Positions 23,840 through 34,991 of a DNA stretch of 64,000 bases are shown here, one piece after another (the stretch's first letter is position 1; each line of letters begins with the position of its first letter). Origin of the DNA: Blumeriella jaapii (taxonomy: Eukaryota > Ascomycota > Leotiomycetes > Helotiales > Drepanopezizaceae); assembly GCA_009599575.1 (NCBI GenBank), contig VWND01000095.1:1240001-1304000 (forward strand). The letters are read 5' to 3'. A program made the translations under genes and the position numbers. The notes under the pieces were generated by a model. The model had not been told where the DNA came from. It was given only the letters and a program-made list of their open reading frames with translations, and searched no databases.

Positions 23840-24110
23840 ACCGGTCGAGTGGGTGAGTGAGTGAGTGGGTGAGTGAGTGAGGGAATGAGTGAGTATGTGA
23901 GTGAGTATATAAGTGAGTATGTGAGCATACCAGTTTGTAAGTATGTAAGTATCTGAGTATATCAGCATGTAAGAATGTAAGCATGTAAATATGTGAGTAT
24001 ATGAATATATAAACATTTAAATATATGAGTATATGAGCATGTGAGCATGTGAGTACTGTACTGTATACAAGTATATGAGTGAGTAAGTACAGTATATAAG
24101 CCGTAAAGAA
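23840..24110. repeat. Degenerate TGAG / GTAT tetranucleotide block
   Basis: Runs of gagt/gggt pass into gtaagtat, gagtatat and gagcatgt units over about 270 bases and end in a TACTGTACTGTA phrase. Open frames across it (Thr/His/Leu/Ser repeats) are repeat translations. Confidence 0.85.
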
Positions 24111-25352
24111 GTGAAAAGGATCTTCTTTTCTTGCCCTTCTCCAGCTCCTTCCCTGGCTGGCCAATGACAAACACGGAAGCAGCCAAGCAGCCAAGCAGCA
24201 CAAGCTCCCTTCGCCAGCCGCAGCATCGCCGACGAATGACAACGACTCGCACAACTCCCACAACAACTCCCACCATGCAAAACTACTGCGCTCCGCTCGA
24301 CCGGCCGGACGGCGCCAAACCACGACGGATGGGGGATGCGTGACGAAGGGGAGAGGGAGAGGAGGAGGAGAGGCGAAGAAAACAGACGAGAAGAGAGGCG
24401 AAACCACACAAACGCGACGAGAATTGATTGGACCCTTGGAGTTCAGTCCTACCCACAGTATGCCGACGAGAAACGACCAGACCCTTAGCAGTACTGTACT
24501 GTACTGTACAATACTACATACAGGATGCACACCTACAGCTGGATATCAGGTAGTGCTTCACGCTCTGTGTCGTCCCTCTTTCCCGCCGCGGGCTCGAGCT
24601 GCGAATAGTCTTCCTGGCCTCGGTGCAGCCATGATTCTCTAATTCAGTTGCCAGGAAGGGTTCCCATACCTTCAGTACAGGACATATATGCAGGTGCAGG
24701 CATCATGGGGAGAAAAGAAGAAAAATAAGATGGTTGAAAAGGCGGAGCAAGTCGTGCATGCAGAAGACCGAACGATGCAACATGCAACATGGAAGATGCT
24801 GTATGTGCAGTACAGTACAGTACAGGACTGTAAAAGCTCAGCTTCGACGGTACCGTCAGCTTCCTACGGTCCAATCTAGTCCAGTCCAGTATAAACTATT
24901 TACTGTACAGTATATCCGTACACACTGTACTGTACTGTACTGACTGTACTTAGCAGTGACAGTGAGCACGTGACCTATCTGTGGTAGCGTGCACGTGACT
25001 GACTAAGTAAGTCTTCTATATCTCCTGTCCCCTCACTCTTCACCCAACTCTTCTCTCTTTCCCCCTCCCCCTCCCCCTCCCCCTCCCCCTCCCCTTCACC
25101 TCTCCCCCTCTCCTCCCTCTCCGACGGCTTATTCCTCCCCCCATCTTCGGCGCAATTGTAATTCATTCCCAGCAGCGGATCGCCACTTTCTCTCTCTCAC
25201 ACCCTTCGTCCTTTTTTCTTTCTTTCTCCCCTCTTCTTCTGTCCCCGACTCGGTTGCCTCTTTCGCAAGTCTGACCGCCAGCCTCCAATCAGCCGTCGCA
25301 TACAGCCATCGCGGGTCTTTTTGCTTACCCTTCCTCCCTCTCCCCTCTCTCC

Positions 25353-26390
25353 ATGCCTCCTCAGCTGTTGCCAGCCTCGGCGGCCGCCTTTGCCCCTCGA
25401 GCTCCCTCGGTCAATGTCGTCTTGGGCTCGAGGGTGGAGCCGTGGCTGACCCAAACGCTGAAGCGGGTAAATCGGGTAAAGAGACCCCTCAACAGCCTTC
25501 CGCAGCACCAAAGATGTCTGACAGAGCACTTGTCGTCGGCGACGGCCATCTGGACGCTCACGTCCCTCATGGTCCCGAACGCGCCGGAAGCAGAGCGGCG
25601 CAAGGTTGAGGATCCCTTGATCGAAGCCCTGTCCAGCTACCAGCTCCTCTACATCGAAGCATACATCGTACATGTGGACATGGTTCTCCGGAACGAGGTG
25701 GCCTTCAAGCTTACCCCAGACTCGATCGAAGCCCTCATCGAATATCACCAGGACATATATTGCGCCGACGTTGCGGCCAGTACGTACCACTGGGCCGAGA
25801 AGGAGATGCAAATTAAGAAGATGCACGAGGAGTTCGTTCAAGCCGTCAACAAGTTTGTCTATCGGACCCACGTCGCTGCGCTGGAAGGTCTGGAAGAAAA
25901 TGGTGCCGGGGAATTGTTGTGTGGGAAGAGTGAGGAGGTCAAGATGTCCATCATGGCTCTCTTTCACCCCTTGTTGCCGCCTCCTCCCAGGGTCGTCGAC
26001 GTTGTCAAGCAACCTCCGTTGCTGCCAAGCTCTTCTGCCGGCACAAACTGGTGGTCCCAGTCCCACCTGTCCGCGTCGGTACCGGCGCCTGTCGAATCTT
26101 GGAGCGTCATCCCATCGAGTCCGAGCACATCACCATCAGTGGACTCGAACTTGGTGTGGGCCAGCGTGGGACTGCACGATGTACAAATCTCGTCTCCAAC
26201 GGCATCGTATAGCCAACCCTACTCGACATCCGGCTGGATCTACTCCTCGCCCCCAGTCAGCGCGCCTATCCCATCTCTCCCCCTGCCCAGCATGTTAACG
26301 CAGCAGCAACAACATTGTGGCGTTAGCGTGGGGTACGGAGCTTTCGGGCAGAGCTGGGATAGGTACCAGGACTTTGCGGCAACGATATGA
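25353..26390 (+). CDS. Hypothetical protein, 345 aa, helical core and Ser/Pro-rich tail
   Basis: Single open frame from ATG 25353, after a pyrimidine-rich leader. I do not recognise the family. Residues 1-30 are Ala/Pro-rich. Residues 40-205 look mostly helical and have good codon texture (PLIEALSSYQLLYIEAYIVH, EALIEYHQDIYCADVAASTY, EEFVQAVNKFVYRTHVAALE). The last 140 residues are low-complexity Ser/Pro/Tyr with a short Gln run (LTQQQQHCG). There is no signal peptide, membrane segment or Cys cluster. No close neighbour suggests a role. It could be a lineage-specific nuclear or cytosolic protein. The antisense frame over 25197-26066 is a shadow. Confidence 0.6.
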   Translation: MPPQLLPASAAAFAPRAPSVNVVLGSRVEPWLTQTLKRVNRVKRPLNSLPQHQRCLTEHLSSATAIWTLTSLMVPNAPEAERRKVEDPLIEALSSYQLLYIEAYIVHVDMVLRNEVAFKLTPDSIEALIEYHQDIYCADVAASTYHWAEKEMQIKKMHEEFVQAVNKFVYRTHVAALEGLEENGAGELLCGKSEEVKMSIMALFHPLLPPPPRVVDVVKQPPLLPSSSAGTNWWSQSHLSASVPAPVESWSVIPSSPSTSPSVDSNLVWASVGLHDVQISSPTASYSQPYSTSGWIYSSPPVSAPIPSLPLPSMLTQQQQHCGVSVGYGAFGQSWDRYQDFAATI

Positions 26391-27889
26391 CAATCAAGGT
26401 CTAGTACTTCTGCGAACCACGCTCCTGCCCATTCAGGTGGCTAGCATGATTTCCACTAATGGAGACACTGGGACCCATCCACCCTCTGTTTGCATAGGCC
26501 TTCTCTCGGGATAGAAGAACCTGAGCGGCATTTGATACCACCACCATGAACGGAAGGAACATCGGCGTTTTACAAGGCATCATCAATTGGCGACTGCACG
26601 ACAACATTTTCGGGCCCCCACACAGGACCTCCACTTTTTTGCCTTTTTTCTTCTTCTTTTCTTTCTTACCGAGGACGTACTGGATACCACTTTATTTTCT
26701 TTTGTCGCCTAACACTGGGCTTTAGCGTAGCGAGCGTTTCGCGTTCTGGACCGGCTTGCATGCTCTTTGCGTTTGTTCTGACAGCCGCTAGCTCGGTGAC
26801 TTCCTTTTTTTTTACGGCATATGGCGGGGCTTTTTGATGAGCGTTTTCAAAATTCGGACCTAGAGAAAGTTACTTAAGAAGGGGAAACACGCAGCAATGC
26901 AGGACTCGGCGCGCAGGGGTACATGTGGGTTGTTGGGTTGTTTTCTTCTATTTCATTTGTCACGGGGCACACATCTGTTGCTCGTTGTCACGCGGTCTTA
27001 TGTCTTCGGCTTCGGTCTTGATTTACGAGCTGTGCGTTGCCTCCGACCTTGTCCCCGGCCGATCGAAGGCTTGATGTCTATTTGGGTTTGGGCTATACAA
27101 CGGGAAGGGGCAATGTTAGATACGATGGTCATGACGGGATGGATATGGACGTGGCTTGGCTGACGAGATCTGCGAGCGGATCTTGTTCGGTCGAGCGCGC
27201 TTGCGTGCTGACGACGACGAAAATCGCTCCGACGACACCACACAACAGACCTTACGACACACCCTGTTGACCACGGTGCTAAGTCTGGTCGCCTGCCTGA
27301 TCTCGCGGCTACGAACCCACCACCACCTCGAACGAAACGACTCGCTAGACGAGCTTTTCAGACGGGTTACGGAAGGATGAGATGGCGCGGAGGAAATGGC
27401 TGTAGCTCATCCCACTACATCCCTATGCACCAGCCACTCACCTGCTGCATAGCTTCGGGCAACCGGACGATGAAAGCAAGATGTGGTGTGGTGCGCGGGG
27501 GCGCCTGATCTGCGAGCAGAAAGGGCTTGGGATGCTGGGTTTTGGGACCATCCATTTGGCACTGGGGGCGAGGATGGGACCCTTCGAGTATTTAAACACA
27601 CGTGATTGGATATCGTTGCACACGTTATGATCCCTTCCGTCTCTTCGTTTCACGCTGCTAGTGATACCGACTTCGTTTAAGTCCTACGAACTGCTCGGAG
27701 CGAGCTACTTGGCATCTCAGTTGAGGTGTGTATATGGCTGGCAGACAGGACAGATTTATAGCTGGCTATGAACCCGCGCTGAAGCGAACGCGACTGACCG
27801 CGCAGGTATTGTCTCCCAGAGTCCGTCGCTCAGATCGCTCACGTCGTTCAATTTTCCCGACGACTTTTGATCGACTCTTTCTTTCCGTT

Positions 27890-28130
27890 CTTCTCCTCTT
27901 CTCCTCTCCCTCTCCTCTCCTCTCCTCTCCTCTCCTCTCCTCTCCTCTCCTCTCCTCTCCTCTCCTCTCCTCTCCTCTCTCTCCTCTCTCTCCTCTCCTC
28001 TCCTCTCCTCTCTCTCTCTCCCCCTCCTCCCCTCTCCTCTCCTCTCCTCTCCTCCTCTCCTCTCCTCTCCTCTCCTCTCCTCTCCTCTCCTCTCCTTTCC
28101 TTTCTTATATTACCTTTCCTCTCCTCCCTA
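27890..28130. repeat. Polypyrimidine CTCTC/TCTCC tract
   Basis: About 220 bases of almost unbroken C and T in 5-base units (ctcct/ctctc). It is followed within about 150 bases by a polypurine GGA tract. Confidence 0.95.
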
Positions 28131-28280
28131 TCTCTCTAATCACTCATTCAATCATCTGTACCAAAGAAGAAGAAAGGGAAAGGGGTCGTTTTTGCCCCCT
28201 TCATGTCCCAGGGAGCTTGCGGGGTGCGGTGGCTAGATCGCCTGGTCGTCTCGACTTGGTCTTTCGGTACGGGAGGGAGA

Positions 28281-28390
28281 GGATGATGATGAGGAGGAGG
28301 AGGAGGAGGAGGAGGAGGAGGAGGAGGAGGAGGAGGAGGAGGAGGAGGAGGAGGAGGAGGAGGAGGAGGAGGAGGAGGAGGATGATGAGG
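28281..28390. repeat. GGA trinucleotide tract
   Basis: About 30 copies of gga flanked by gatgatgat on both sides. The long Arg, Glu/Gly, Pro or Leu runs predicted here are translations of the repeat. Confidence 0.95.
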
Positions 28391-28439
28391 GAAATCGCGA
28401 TGGTTTGTACGGTACGGTGCGGTACGGTGTTGCATAACA

Positions 28440-28975
28440 TATACGGACGGTATGTACAGTATGTATGTATGTACAGTATGTATGTATGTATGTATGTAGG
28501 TAGGTATGTAAGTATGTATGTATGTATGTAAGTACTGTGGTACAGTACTGTACAGCGCCTGCTTGCCTTACTACTGTACTGTACTGTACTGTACCTACCT
28601 ACTGACTGACTAACTCACTGACTAACTCACTGACAGACTGACTGACTGACTGACTAACTCACTGACTGACTGACTGGCTGACTGACTGACTGACTGACTG
28701 ACTGAATAACTAACTCACTGACTGACTTGGTGTGGGACGTATGAACGCTAGTTATTAAGGTAGACTGATAGGCTAGCTATTAAGGTAGACTGGTAGGTAG
28801 ACTGGTAGGCACTTAGATAGTAGTACCGTTGCATAGGTTTTTTCCCCCTTCGAATTGAAAGGGTGATGTTGTAGGTATGTGTGTGAGTAGGTATGTAGGT
28901 ATGTAGGTATGTATGTATGTATGTATGTATGTATGTATGTATGTATGTACCTATGTAGGTATGTATTTAAATGTA
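28440..28975. repeat. TATG, TACAG and GACT microsatellites
   Basis: A tgta/tatg block lies at 28448-28530, TACAG/CTGTA at 28535-28595, gactgact/gactaact at 28600-28730, a duplicated phrase around ctattaaggtagactgrtagg at 28750-28805, and a second tatg run at 28870-28970. Confidence 0.9.
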
Positions 28976-29292
28976 CAGTATATGTGTGTACATACTATGT
29001 TCACCCACTCAAAGTCCAAGTTCAACTCCCTTCTATCCGAAAACGCAAGGTCGAATTCTGACATCTACATACATCCAACGACTTCTCACAGGGGGAGAGG
29101 TGAAGATGGGATTTTCCTCGCTTCATCCAGTACAGTATCTGTGTGTATATATGTTCACCCACTCAAAGTCCAAGTTCAACTCCCCTCTATCCGAAAACGC
29201 AAGGTCGAATTCCGACATCTACATACGTACAACGACTTCTCACAGGGGGAGAGGTGGAGGTGAGATATTCCTCGCTACGTCCAGTACAGAGA
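28975..29292. repeat. Tandem duplication with a 154-base period
   Basis: The phrase atgttcacccactcaaagtc starts at 28997 and again at 29151. The copies stay nearly identical (for example atccgaaaacgcaaggtcga and cgacttctcacagggggaga) to the ccagtacag phrase at their ends. Only scattered substitutions separate them, so the duplication is fairly young. Confidence 0.92.
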
Positions 29293-29354
29293 TAGGTACG
29301 CAGTTATATACCCGTCTGACGGCTAACTACTTCTATTCTTAGATGTTTTATCTG

Positions 29355-29575
29355 CTTGTTGTGAGATACACCACCCTGAGGTTTCTACTCAAGGTCTCCT
29401 CCCTCAATCACATCTGAGATGAAAGACATGCCCCCCGCCCTCTCCCTCCCCCTCAAATCTATCCACTTTTCGTGAGATAAGCTTGCTGTAAAGTACACCA
29501 CCACAAGTCTCTGAGGTCCTCCAACTCAGATCAAACCTGAAATGAAAGACAACCCAGCCCCCTCCAACTTAATCC
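29355..29575. repeat. Older tandem duplication with a period of about 129 bases
   Basis: gtgagatacaccaccctgag (about 29359) and gtaaagtacaccaccacaag (about 29488) begin two diverged copies. Both continue through aggtcctcc, a tcaaa/tcaca phrase and gaaatgaaagaca / gagatgaaagaca, then a C-rich end. Confidence 0.65.
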
Positions 29576-29591
29576 GCCTGATGCCATCTAC

Positions 29592-30735
29592 CTACTCCGT
29601 TTTGATCAGAGAAGTACCGTCATCTGCAGCCGCCACGGCGCCACCCCCCGCGATCGTCAAGCCCTGCAAGATCTCACTCCCCATCACGTAGATCATGTAG
29701 GACGGCAAGATGAGCCACGCACCACTTTCCAGCATCAGCTCTGCCATACGCGTGTGCATCGGGTTGTTGGAGTTGGAAGGACGGAAGGGGGAGGGGGAGG
29801 AGGAGCGGGAGCGGGAGCGGAAGAGACTCACTTGGGGATGATCCAGAGGAAGATCAAGTCCTGGAAGCTGTTGTGCCCGATGTTGCTCCAGCCGGAGTAA
29901 TACTCGTTCAGCCCTGATGGTAGTGTTAGAGGGGATGGTGTTAGATTGAGCTCGGCAGCAACCTCGGAGCGGAAGCGACAGCAAAAAAAAGAATCAAAAA
30001 GAGGGAAAAAAGAGACGGAAGAGGGAGATGAAAAAAAACCCAACCCGCCCAAAAACCAAAGTGCACAACGTACAGTAAAGCACAGTCTTCGAAAGCGTCA
30101 TGACCGCCGCGCTGAACCCCACCAGCACGGCCACGGCACCCGTCTGCCCGCCTACGGAGCGCTGCTCGCCCAGGAAACCGACGGCAGCTTTCTTAGGCGC
30201 ACCGCGCCCCTGAGCTGGGGACGGCCGGCCGGTGGCGTACAGCGTGTACACATAGTAGAGGTACATGGCCGTCTCGATGATGTTCAGCATGGCCTGCGCG
30301 GCTGGGAAGCCGTTGCCCTCGTTAAAGGCTTTCCACTGTTTTGATTCGCGTATTAGCAGTGAAGCATGCCCTGAGCGCCCCTTGTTCACTCGCTCCATCA
30401 CCCATGGAGGAAGAGAGGGAAACGCAGATGATGATGCTTACGCCGTAGATATAGTCCACCTTGCCGTACAGCTCATAGGGAGCCCACATCGGCCAGTGCA
30501 GCGCACCCCCCGGCATGCTCCACGGGCGCAGCATCACGTAGCCGGCGTCCCAGGCGACGAGCGGCAGCGACACGCACAGCCAGATGAGCGTTGTGTTGGA
30601 CGGCGTGTGGGCCCATGATGCGGTGGTGGTGGTGTTGCTGCTGCTCTTGCGCGCGGAGGACGAGGATTTCGACGGCGTCAGGTCGGCGGCAGCGGGCTCG
30701 GGGCTTTCCTGGGGGTGGCCGCGGGTGGAAACCAT
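29592..30735 (-). CDS. EXPERA-domain (EBP/TMEM97-like) membrane protein
   Basis: 256 aa in four exons: 30735-30442, 30335-30074, 29913-29832 and 29724-29592. The ATG at 30735 is first in frame. After a 50-residue Ser/Thr-rich start come four membrane helices carrying EXPERA hallmarks: LIWLCVSLPLVAWDAGYVML, YELYGKVDYIYG, then W-KAFNEGNGF (codon context across intron 1), NIIETAMYLYYVYTLYA, VLYWLNEYYSGWSNIGHNSF and LFLWIIPNGAWLILPSYM-type ending. In animals the fold serves as sterol delta8-delta7 isomerase (EBP) or as TMEM97. Fungi use ERG2 for that step, so the substrate here is unknown. It is an ER membrane protein by family. It is divergent from the FIT2/Scs3 gene. The last acceptor (29725) was chosen because it alone yields the conserved PNGAW phrase in frame. 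Confidence 0.85.
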
Positions 30736-31385
30736 TGTTTTGGCTTGGATTGGGTTGAATTCGATGCTGCGGACTGGATGGATGAATGGAAGGATGAGGA
30801 GAAACGGAGAAATGGAATTGAGGCCGAGGAATGAGAGCGAGCGGAGGAGGAGAGGTCGTTCGCCGGCAAAGTTTAAGGGCAAAAGGTTGGAGTCGAAAGC
30901 TTAAAGGTCCAAATTTAGTATGTACATACAGTACAGTACATGAGTACAGTACAGTACGAAGGAAGTAACTGGGTTGCCCCAACCCAAAAGGATCGCCGTC
31001 GCCGTCGCCGTCGTCGTCGCTGTCGCCGGCCAGTCCGTGCCGAGGCCTGCGAGAAAATGGAGATAGTTACAACCTGAGGCCTCGCTGCCTCGTCTACTAA
31101 GTGCGGCTCAACAACCACCACCACCACAACCACAACCACAACTACAATCACAATCATCACAACCACAAACAACCACAACTACAACTACAATCACAATAAG
31201 TACAATCACAACAACAACCACCACCACCACCACCACTACCACTACCACAACTACAACAACAGCAACACCACGCCTCTTTCTTCACTTCCACACCTCACCA
31301 CTCCACACCACTCCACATCAAATCTCGCCCTCCCCGTCCGCCTCATGGTATAGCACGAATTGCAAGTTGCTCTCTCCGTCCAGCC
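30736..31385. promoter_or_regulatory. Divergent promoter region between EXPERA and FIT2/Scs3 genes
   Basis: 650 bases with a TACAG block at 30917-30957, a cgccgt run near 30993-31020 and a long CAA/CCA-rich tract at 31105-31265. No gene is seen. Reporter-like elements such as a TATA box are not clear. Confidence 0.5.
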
Positions 31386-32472
31386 ATGGACTCGCCCGCC
31401 ATCACCCCGCGCCGCTCGCCGCGAACCCCGAATATATCCTCACCGGCCAGCTTAAACTTCCCCAACCTCCCACCCCCTCCCTCCTCCAACATGGCAGCAG
31501 CGCGACGCTCTCCGCTCCGCCCGACGGCCCTCGAATCGACCATCCTCTCCATCTACCCCGCGACCCTCGCCCTTGGGTCCCTCTTCGCCCTCCTCGATCC
31601 CGCCGCGCGCGCCTCGCCCTACAACGCCACGACACAGTCCCACTTCGCCAACAGCGCGCCCTCCTACTTCGCAAAGAAGAGCAACATCTTCAACGTCTTT
31701 TTCGTCAAGCGGGGCTGGGCCTGGGTCACTGTCAGCTACCTCTTCTTCCTGTTCACCCATCCGTCGACGGGCCGGGCGGCCTTGGCCCTCACGCCGAATC
31801 GCCTGCGCGGCATATGCCGGTACATCATCGTGACGCTGTGGTGGATCTTCGTCACGCAGTGGTTCTTCGGCCCGGCCATCATCGACCGTGGCTTCACCCT
31901 GACGGGTGGCCAGTGCGAGCTGGTGCAGCAGGCGGGCGCGGCCAACGTCGACATGGACAACACCCGGCAGTTTGTCACGGGCGTCGCGTGCAAGGCCGTG
32001 GGCGGGAAGTGGCAGGGCGGCCACGATATCAGCGGGCATGTGTTCCTGCTGGTGCTGGGCAGCATGTTCCTGTTCGAGGAGGTCTTACACGTAGTGCTGA
32101 GGGCTCGCGGCGCGAGGGACGAGCGGACCATCGCCATGCGTGACGGAGCGGTCAAGAGCGTGGGAGTCGAAGCCCAGCCGGACGTCGCAGCAGCAGCATC
32201 TCCTGCTTCCTGGACGCTGGGGGCCAAGATCGTGCTGGGTGTCGGGGGCTTGTGTCTGTACATGCTGCTGATGACGGCGGCCTACTTCCACACCTGGTTC
32301 GAAAAGGTACGCACGCACCTATCATCCGCCCATCTGATCATGAATGCAAACTGACGCGTGTCTAAACCAGTTCACCGGACTGTGCGTGGCCTTTAGCGGC
32401 ATCTTCATCGTGTATTTCTTGCCGCGAGCGATCCCGGCAATGCGAAGTATAGTTGGCATGCCGGGCATTTAA
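31386..32472 (+). CDS. SCS3: FIT2/Scs3 family acyl-CoA diphosphatase (ER lipid storage)
   Basis: 340 aa in two exons, 31386-32306 and 32371-32472, with a 64-base GTACGC intron. FIT proteins are ER membrane enzymes that hydrolyse acyl-CoA and are needed for normal lipid-droplet budding. The family's two catalytic histidines are visible: His218 in GHDISGHVFLL and His302 in AYFHTWFEK, the latter directly before the intron. Six membrane segments can be seen (for example TILSIYPATLALGSLFALL, AWVTVSYLFFLF, YIIVTLWWIFVTQWFF, FLLVLGSMFLFEEVLHVVL). The C-terminal exon supplies the last helix (FSGIFIVYFLPRAIP). The N-terminal 45 residues are Pro/Ser-rich. The minus-strand frames overlapping it are shadows. 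Confidence 0.92.
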
Positions 32473-34991
32473 TTAATGTGTAATAGGAATGAATAATAGG
32501 CAGCCAGGCACGCTACACTCCTTCCTGCAAATGTATTAATTGGTGCAGATGTGTGACAACCAAAAGTATGCTATGCTTTGCTCCGGGTGTCCAGTCACTT
32601 TTCATGCGCAACCCATCCCTTTCCATTCCAAGAGCGATGATTCTTCACTCACTTCACCAGACATAGGTGCAATTGGCGATGTACCCAAACCCACAGCCAC
32701 GAAAGACAGGAACTCAGCTTTCCTAAGAAGGCTGATATAGGACACTACGACGTAAGTGCGTACAGCCAGTCACCTCTTTATCAATCAGACAAATACACAT
32801 TCCGTCAATCAAATTCATTTACAATTACCTTACTGCACAGGTACTCCAGCACTGGCGAGCTGCTCTACCTTGATCTACTCTATCTAGGTAGGTAGGTAAG
32901 GGAGGTGGAGGTACGCAAGCCCTAGCTCTGTTAACTCCAGATCCGTCCAACCCCGCGTCCCAAAAAACCGTCCCGTTTCATAGCCCAATGATGATAATGA
33001 TGATGATAATGGTGATGATGACGATGACATTGTTTCACGTCCGGAGGGGCCAGTGAAACTGAGCAACCTCGAGCTCCCCGAAGGACACTGGAGACGGACG
33101 TGCTAAGCTGGGGGGTTTCCTACATCCCCACACCTTAAAAGCCTCAAGATAACCTATTAGAAAAAAGCAGGAAGAGACCCGCTCGCCTGCTGGTCGCTTA
33201 GACAAGAACAACAACAACACAACAACAACAATAACGACAACCGACAATGACATCATATTAACAACACCACACCAAGTACTACCTTCCTCCTCCCTCCCTC
33301 CCTCCCTCCCTCCTTCTCCTACCCACACTTCACACAACCTCGCCTCTCGCCTCGCTCAGCCAGCTTAACGACCGCCACTTTGTTTACCCCGTCCATCTCG
33401 TAGAAGCGAGCCGCCCGAACGGTCGCCTTATTCTCGCTTCTCGCTTCTCCTCCGTCTCCGGGCTCGAGGGCAGTTCCACGAATCCGTTTTCCGCACCGCA
33501 GCTCCCCTCCCCTCCTTCCGTCGTCGCTTTCTCACCGGCGCCGCGGTGACGCGAATGTCCGGCAGCCTTGTCTTTCGCTTTCGCCCTGGCGCTGTTCTTT
33601 CAGGGGCTGTGCTAGAGACGCGCTGCTTGAACCCCCGCTCCGGCCTTCGAACTGTCGCTTTCTACTTCAGGGGCCTCGCAGTCCTCAGTAGGTCCGCTTT
33701 CTGAGTCGCCGTTTCCACTTTGGCTTCGTCGCTTCTCCACTGGGTCGCTGTGAGCATCGATCTCTCTGCCTCTGGTCTCATTTTGAACGTCTGAACGTTC
33801 CCACCCCCGCGACGATAGAAGAGCGGCTGCTAGTATGTGCTGCTTGAACGGCGACTATAGAGGGAAAGGCTAGGATGAGGGTGTTTAGGCGGTTGAGGGC
33901 AGTGGCAGTGTTCCCTCGAGAACAAGGATTTGAACGAGATGCATTTCACTCGAGTATTCATTCACATGGCAAGATCCACTAAAAGGGTAACTCAATGCAG
34001 TGAACACTCCGATATGTGCACACATCCACAGTCAGTGCGGAGATGCTTTTGATGGGGATTCACAAGATGAGAATGACCTGAAACCTGGGAACATCCAGGA
34101 AAGCATGATCCTCCACAGTGCCAGTAGAAGAAATGTTGAGCAGGTACATCAGCTGTGACAGAAATACCTCGTTCAAAAAACAAAACTTCAAGCAGCCTCA
34201 TTGACTGAGTCGAACGCTTGAAGCCGAAAAATAAGTTTGAATAAGCACGAATTTAAAGCAACGCGAGTGAACTGATACGGGCACGTGTCGGGAAAACACC
34301 TCGTTCAAGTAAACAGAAAATCAAGTAGCGCCGCGTGCAAGGAAACCTGTGCAAGGGACAATCAACAACTCGCGAGACGACATTGGTCATTTGTGAAGTC
34401 GAGGCTTCCCCCGTAGCAGATAGTGTACATGTTGGTCGAACAATGTGAGTATACCCGATATGATATAGTAATTTCATATCGTACATCGGTTCTTAGCAAT
34501 ATAAGCCACGAGTGTCCCGTACTGAGGAACGATTTGGAACGAGCTCGCAGACTTGGAAGAAGGCACAAGCCAACAGCAGCTTGTTGTTCCAAAGAGACTC
34601 CCGCAATGAAAGGAAGAAAAGCATGCAGAACACAGGTGGCTTCTTGAATCTGGTTCTTTCGTTCGAAGCCCTTCCCTCACCACGTGCTCTGAAATAGGCG
34701 CCGCGACAGAATCGATATCGGCTCCATTGTATGTACTGTATTGTATCAACATAAGGTCGATGTGAGACGCTCGCAAGCATCTAAAAAAAAAAAAAAAACC
34801 GAGCGCCAGCGGAACCCCAACGAGAAATAAAAACGAAAAAGACCAACACTTAAGAGCCTTTCCATAGGTGAGTGAAGTGGCCGGTCGAGGCACAAGCCAG
34901 CCCCACCAAACAGCTAGACCTTCTGGTGATTGTGCCTATGCCTGAACCGGCAACTTATTTCTCAAACGGAGAAGTAACCCAGTCTCCGTTA
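32473..34991. other. 2.5 kb intergenic region
   Basis: No gene is supported. It contains a gatgat microsatellite (32990-33030), a ccctcc repeat at about 33290-33313, a run of short ORFs of which the best (ATG 33555, 49 codons) has no recognisable content, and a diverged direct repeat at 34166 and 34298. An A-run lies at 34783-34798. Confidence 0.5.

Larger units (their letters stand above)
21089..25352. other. 4.3 kb repeat-rich intergenic region
   Basis: No gene is supported. A 119-codon frame at 22315-22674 has an ATG but no recognisable content and sits in AT-rich repeated DNA. The diverged direct repeats at 21.4-22.3 kb, the TGAG/GTAT block at 23.84-24.1 kb and several TACAG blocks (24490-24512, 24806-24828, 24898-24945) are listed separately. 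The last 350 bases, rich in CCCCCT and TCTC, look like the promoter and leader of the gene at 25353. Confidence 0.5.
26391..29591. other. 3.2 kb gap with microsatellites and tandem duplications
   Basis: No intact gene. A frame at 27156-27380 has protein-like texture (LADEICERILFGRARL, LVACLISRL, NDSLDELFRRVTEG) but no ATG or partner exon. It may be a relic or a terminal exon of something unrecognised. The rest is dominated by the simple repeats and duplications annotated separately. Confidence 0.5.

Noticed and set aside
27156..27380. 75-codon plus-strand frame with protein-like texture
   Set aside because: No ATG, no partner exon and no recognised family; noted in the gap description only.
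27728..28531. Long open frames through 27.7-28.5 kb
   Set aside because: They are translations of CTCTC, GGA and TATG repeats (Ser/Pro, Arg, Leu and Pro runs).
31452..32263. Long minus-strand frames over the FIT2/Scs3 gene
   Set aside because: Antisense shadows of a GC-rich conserved gene; they carry no family signature.
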